Source: Acidobacteriota bacterium
GTDB taxonomy: Bacteria > Acidobacteriota > Terriglobia > UBA7540
Length of the DNA: 64,000 nt
Assembly: GCA_902812365.1 (NCBI GenBank)
Contig: CADDZC010000006.1
Span: 1 to 64,000, forward strand
Reading direction: 5' to 3'
The translations under genes and the position numbers were made by a program. Positions 61,817 to 64,000 of this stretch are shown here, in pieces. Position 1 is the stretch's first letter, and every line of letters starts with the position of its first letter. A model generated the notes under the pieces. It saw only the letters and a list, made by a program, of their open reading frames with translations, did not search any database and was not told the origin of the DNA.

Positions 61817-63277
61817 ATGATGGAAAGCGTCGATCGGTTTTTCTTCGAGTATTACGGCTTGACCGAACGGGACCTGGAGCGCTATCTGGGGGCCGCCTTG
61901 TCAGCGGGCGCCCATTACGCCGACCTTTACTTCGAGCACACCACCACCTCGTCTCTCCTGCTTGACGAGTCGCTGATCAAGTCGGCGACGGAAGGGATCT
62001 CGATGGGTTGCGGCATCCGGGTGCTGGCCGGCGAGCAGACTGGCTACGCCTATAGTGACGATCTCGCACCGGAGAAGATTCTGAAAGCGGCGAAGATCGC
62101 GGCCCGCATCGCTAGCGGCCCGGCCCGGGTTTCGACCGTGGGCCTGAGCACCGTTGAGCGGGATCACAATTTTTATCGAGTGGCCGCGCCGCCCACTGAT
62201 CGCGCTCTGGAGGAGAAGCTGGAGCTCGTGCGGCGGGCCGACCGGGCCGCGCGCGACTATGATCCGAGGATCGGTCAGGTGCGCGTAACTTACGCCGACC
62301 AGGTCCGCCATATCCTGATCGCCGGTTCGGATGGACGCGTCGTAACGGATTGTCAGCCGTTGGTGCGGCTGGGTGTTTCTACCATCGCGCGGCAGAATGG
62401 CAAACTGCAGTCGGGATCGCGCGGCGGCGGCGGGCGCGTGGGGCTTGATTTCTTCGAGCGCCCCCAGCACAGCCCTGAACATTTCGCGCGCGAGGCGGCC
62501 CGGCAGGCCGTCGTGCAGTTGGAGGCACGCGAGGCTCCGGCAGGCGAGATGGAGGTCGTGCTGGCGCCAGGCTGGCCGGGCATTTTGCTGCATGAGGCGG
62601 TGGGCCACGGGCTGGAGGCAGACTTCAACCGCAAAGGCATATCGGCCTTCAGCGGCCGGATCGGCCAGCGCGTTGCCTCCGAGCTGTGCACAGTCGTGGA
62701 CGATGGGACGATCCCGAACCGGCGCGGTTCCCTCAACGTCGACGACGAAGGATCGCCCACGCGCAGAAACGTTCTAATCGAGAAGGGCATTTTGCGCGGC
62801 TATTTGCAGGACAGGCTGAGTGCCGAGGTCATGAGGACCTCGCGCACCGGCAACGGCCGCCGCGAAAGTTACGAACACATTCCCATGCCTCGCATGACGA
62901 ATACATACATGCTGGCCGGAAGCGACGACCCGGAGGAGATCATCCGCTCGGTCAAGCGCGGGTTGTACGCCGTGTATTTTGGCGGCGGTCAAGTGGACAT
63001 TACCAGCGGCAAGTTTGTGTTTTCAGCCTCCGAGGCCTATCTGATCGAAGACGGCCAAGTGACGGCGCCGGTGAAAGGTGCAACCCTGATCGGCGACGGT
63101 CCGACGGTGTTGACGCGGGTGACAGCCGTGGGCCACGATTTGGAGCTCGATGAAGGCATTGGAACCTGCGGCAAGGAAGGCCAGAGCGTGCCGGTGGGAG
63201 TTGGCCTCCCGACGATCAAGGTGAGCCATCTGACCGTGGGCGGTACGGCGCCCAAGACGGCGTCGCCAATTCTCTAA
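61817..63277 (+). CDS. tldD: TldD metallopeptidase subunit
   Basis: A 486-residue protein. The zinc-site motif HEAVGHGLEADF (HExxxH) is intact, with upstream RGGGGRVGLDFF and downstream AYLIEDGQVTAPVKGATLIGDGP. TldD forms a heterodimeric cage protease with TldE/PmbA that degrades unfolded peptides and matures some ribosomal peptides (microcin B17, letD/CcdA degradation in E. coli). ATG 61817 was chosen because it begins the conserved region; ATG 61757 is possible. tldE follows after a 62-base gap. Confidence 0.93.
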   Translation: MMESVDRFFFEYYGLTERDLERYLGAALSAGAHYADLYFEHTTTSSLLLDESLIKSATEGISMGCGIRVLAGEQTGYAYSDDLAPEKILKAAKIAARIASGPARVSTVGLSTVERDHNFYRVAAPPTDRALEEKLELVRRADRAARDYDPRIGQVRVTYADQVRHILIAGSDGRVVTDCQPLVRLGVSTIARQNGKLQSGSRGGGGRVGLDFFERPQHSPEHFAREAARQAVVQLEAREAPAGEMEVVLAPGWPGILLHEAVGHGLEADFNRKGISAFSGRIGQRVASELCTVVDDGTIPNRRGSLNVDDEGSPTRRNVLIEKGILRGYLQDRLSAEVMRTSRTGNGRRESYEHIPMPRMTNTYMLAGSDDPEEIIRSVKRGLYAVYFGGGQVDITSGKFVFSASEAYLIEDGQVTAPVKGATLIGDGPTVLTRVTAVGHDLELDEGIGTCGKEGQSVPVGVGLPTIKVSHLTVGGTAPKTASPIL

Positions 63278-63339
63278 TACGCGGTGGCGGCAGCGAGGCA
63301 ACCAGCCGCAGCCTCTGGCCGCAATAGACCGCACCCGTT

Positions 63340-64000
63340 ATGTCGGAAGCCTACCTGGAACAGATCGCGCAGGAACTGGTGAGTCGGGCGGTGCGAGCGG
63401 GCGCGGCTGCCGCCGACGTCATCGTCCGCGAAGGCGACGAGTTCTCCACTACGGTTCGCCTGGGCCAGATTGAAAATCTGAAGGAAGCGGGATCCCGCGT
63501 ATTGGGACTGCGGGTTTTGGTCGGGATGCGCAGCGCGAGCGCCTATTCAAGTGACTTTTCTGCCGCTTCCATGGACCGCCTGGTAGAGCGCGCCCTGGCC
63601 ATGGCGCGCGCCGCTTCGGAAGACGCGGCAGGCGGCTTGCCCGATTCAGATTGGCTCGGACGTCACCCGGGAGAGCTCGAGTTGTACTTCAGCGATGTAG
63701 CTGAAATCCCCACCGAGCGGCGCATCGCGATAGCGCGGCGCGCCGAACAGGCTGCCCTCGACGCCGACCCACGAATCAAGAACTCGGAGGGAGCCGTGGT
63801 CGAGGCGAGCACGACCACCAAGGCTTATGCCAACTCGCTCGGTTTCGTCGGCAGTTATCGTTCCTCTTACTGTGCCGTCTCGGTTACCGCCATCGCGCTG
63901 GACAGTTCGGGCGGCGGCAGGATGCAGCGCGACTACTGGTATTCGGTAGGGCGCGGAGCTGATGCCCTCGACGATCCCGAGGCCGTGGGCCGGCGGGCGG
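63340..64000 (+). CDS. pmbA: TldE/PmbA subunit, truncated by the window edge
   Basis: The first 220 residues are visible. The frame begins MSEAYLEQIAQELVSRAVRAGAAAADVIVREG in outline, and contains LGLRVLVGMRSASAYSSDFS and ANSLGFVGSYRSSYCAVSVTAIALD, all typical of PmbA/TldE, which lacks the HExxxH site of its TldD partner. The 3' part lies beyond the window. It forms the tldD-tldE pair. Confidence 0.88.
   Translation, partial: MSEAYLEQIAQELVSRAVRAGAAAADVIVREGDEFSTTVRLGQIENLKEAGSRVLGLRVLVGMRSASAYSSDFSAASMDRLVERALAMARAASEDAAGGLPDSDWLGRHPGELELYFSDVAEIPTERRIAIARRAEQAALDADPRIKNSEGAVVEASTTTKAYANSLGFVGSYRSSYCAVSVTAIALDSSGGGRMQRDYWYSVGRGADALDDPEAVGRRA

Noticed and set aside
61249-61818. longer 189-residue form of the small exported protein
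   Set aside because: The extra N-terminus overlaps the divergent tldD upstream region and would bury the signal peptide; ATG 61635 has a strong ribosome site.
1-64000. CRISPR arrays, insertion sequences, prophage or integrative elements
   Set aside because: No regularly spaced direct repeats, transposase, integrase, or terminal inverted repeats were seen; the tRNA at the edge shows no attachment-site duplication within the window.

Overview
The window is a gene-dense, high-GC stretch of a bacterial chromosome. It has no insertion sequence, integrase, phage gene or CRISPR array. The organism is Gram-negative: it carries Kdo transferase, LpxK, two LPS heptosyltransferases and heptose activation genes, plus a predicted outer-membrane barrel. 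Exported YVTN-propeller/phosphoesterase proteins, DUF3108, DUF1385, PF10091 glucoamylase-like and DUF4097 proteins, with Ala/Arg/Gly-rich coding bias, suggest an Acidobacteriota-like lineage. That placement is an inference from gene content and is not proven.

Layout. 1-58: truncated tRNA-Leu(UAG), minus strand. 198-5168 (minus): exported lactonase-type propeller, exported acetyl-xylan-esterase-like hydrolase, glycerol-3-phosphate dehydrogenase. 5212-17243 (plus): methyltransferase, barrel protein + cytochrome c pair, DUF1385 protein + release factor RF1, exported metallo-beta-lactamase-fold protein, large YVTN/phosphoesterase lipoprotein, ComM-type AAA ATPase, class III aminotransferase. 17281-22797 (minus): a tetR-headed efflux operon (TetR, two FtsX-like permeases, HlyD adaptor, ATPase) whose sigma70-type promoter carries two palindromes. 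22963-30639 (plus): LPS inner-core locus waaA-lpxK-waaF-hldA-hldC-waaC, then a membrane methyltransferase and a DUF3108 protein. 30604-33011 (minus): an alpha/beta hydrolase coupled to a glucoamylase-like protein. 33191-39564: thiG, gpmI (minus), rpsT, site-2 protease with CBS domains, NCS1-like permease, SGNH esterase.

39618-44371 (minus) is the most unusual part. An ECF sigma factor and its zinc-finger anti-sigma factor head a run of nine same-strand genes. These encode a B-box/TM2/LiaF-like membrane protein, four tiny membrane proteins (three clearly paralogous, with one transmembrane helix and a charged coiled-coil tail), a 69-residue LiaF-like protein and a LiaF/DUF4097 protein. It looks like an envelope-stress module analogous to Psp or Lia systems, but built from different parts.

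44523-47820 (minus): alcohol dehydrogenase, aminotransferase, PfkB (KDG-like) kinase. 48113-50023: a GIDE/MULAN-like membrane protein and LemA. 50115-56703: LysR regulator, aspartate kinase, threonine synthase and PEP carboxylase, a run that links oxaloacetate supply to aspartate-family amino acids. 56861-59612: rpsO and pnp with a terminator between them. 59714-61635: STAS protein, cold-shock protein, DJ-1/PfpI protein, small exported Ala/Gly-rich protein. 61817-64000: tldD and the start of tldE/pmbA, which runs off the window.

Several sigma70-like promoters are readable by eye (upstream of tetR, the DUF1385 gene, waaA, thiG, rpsT, the cold-shock gene and others). Many adjacent genes overlap by ATGA or a few bases, which implies translational coupling.
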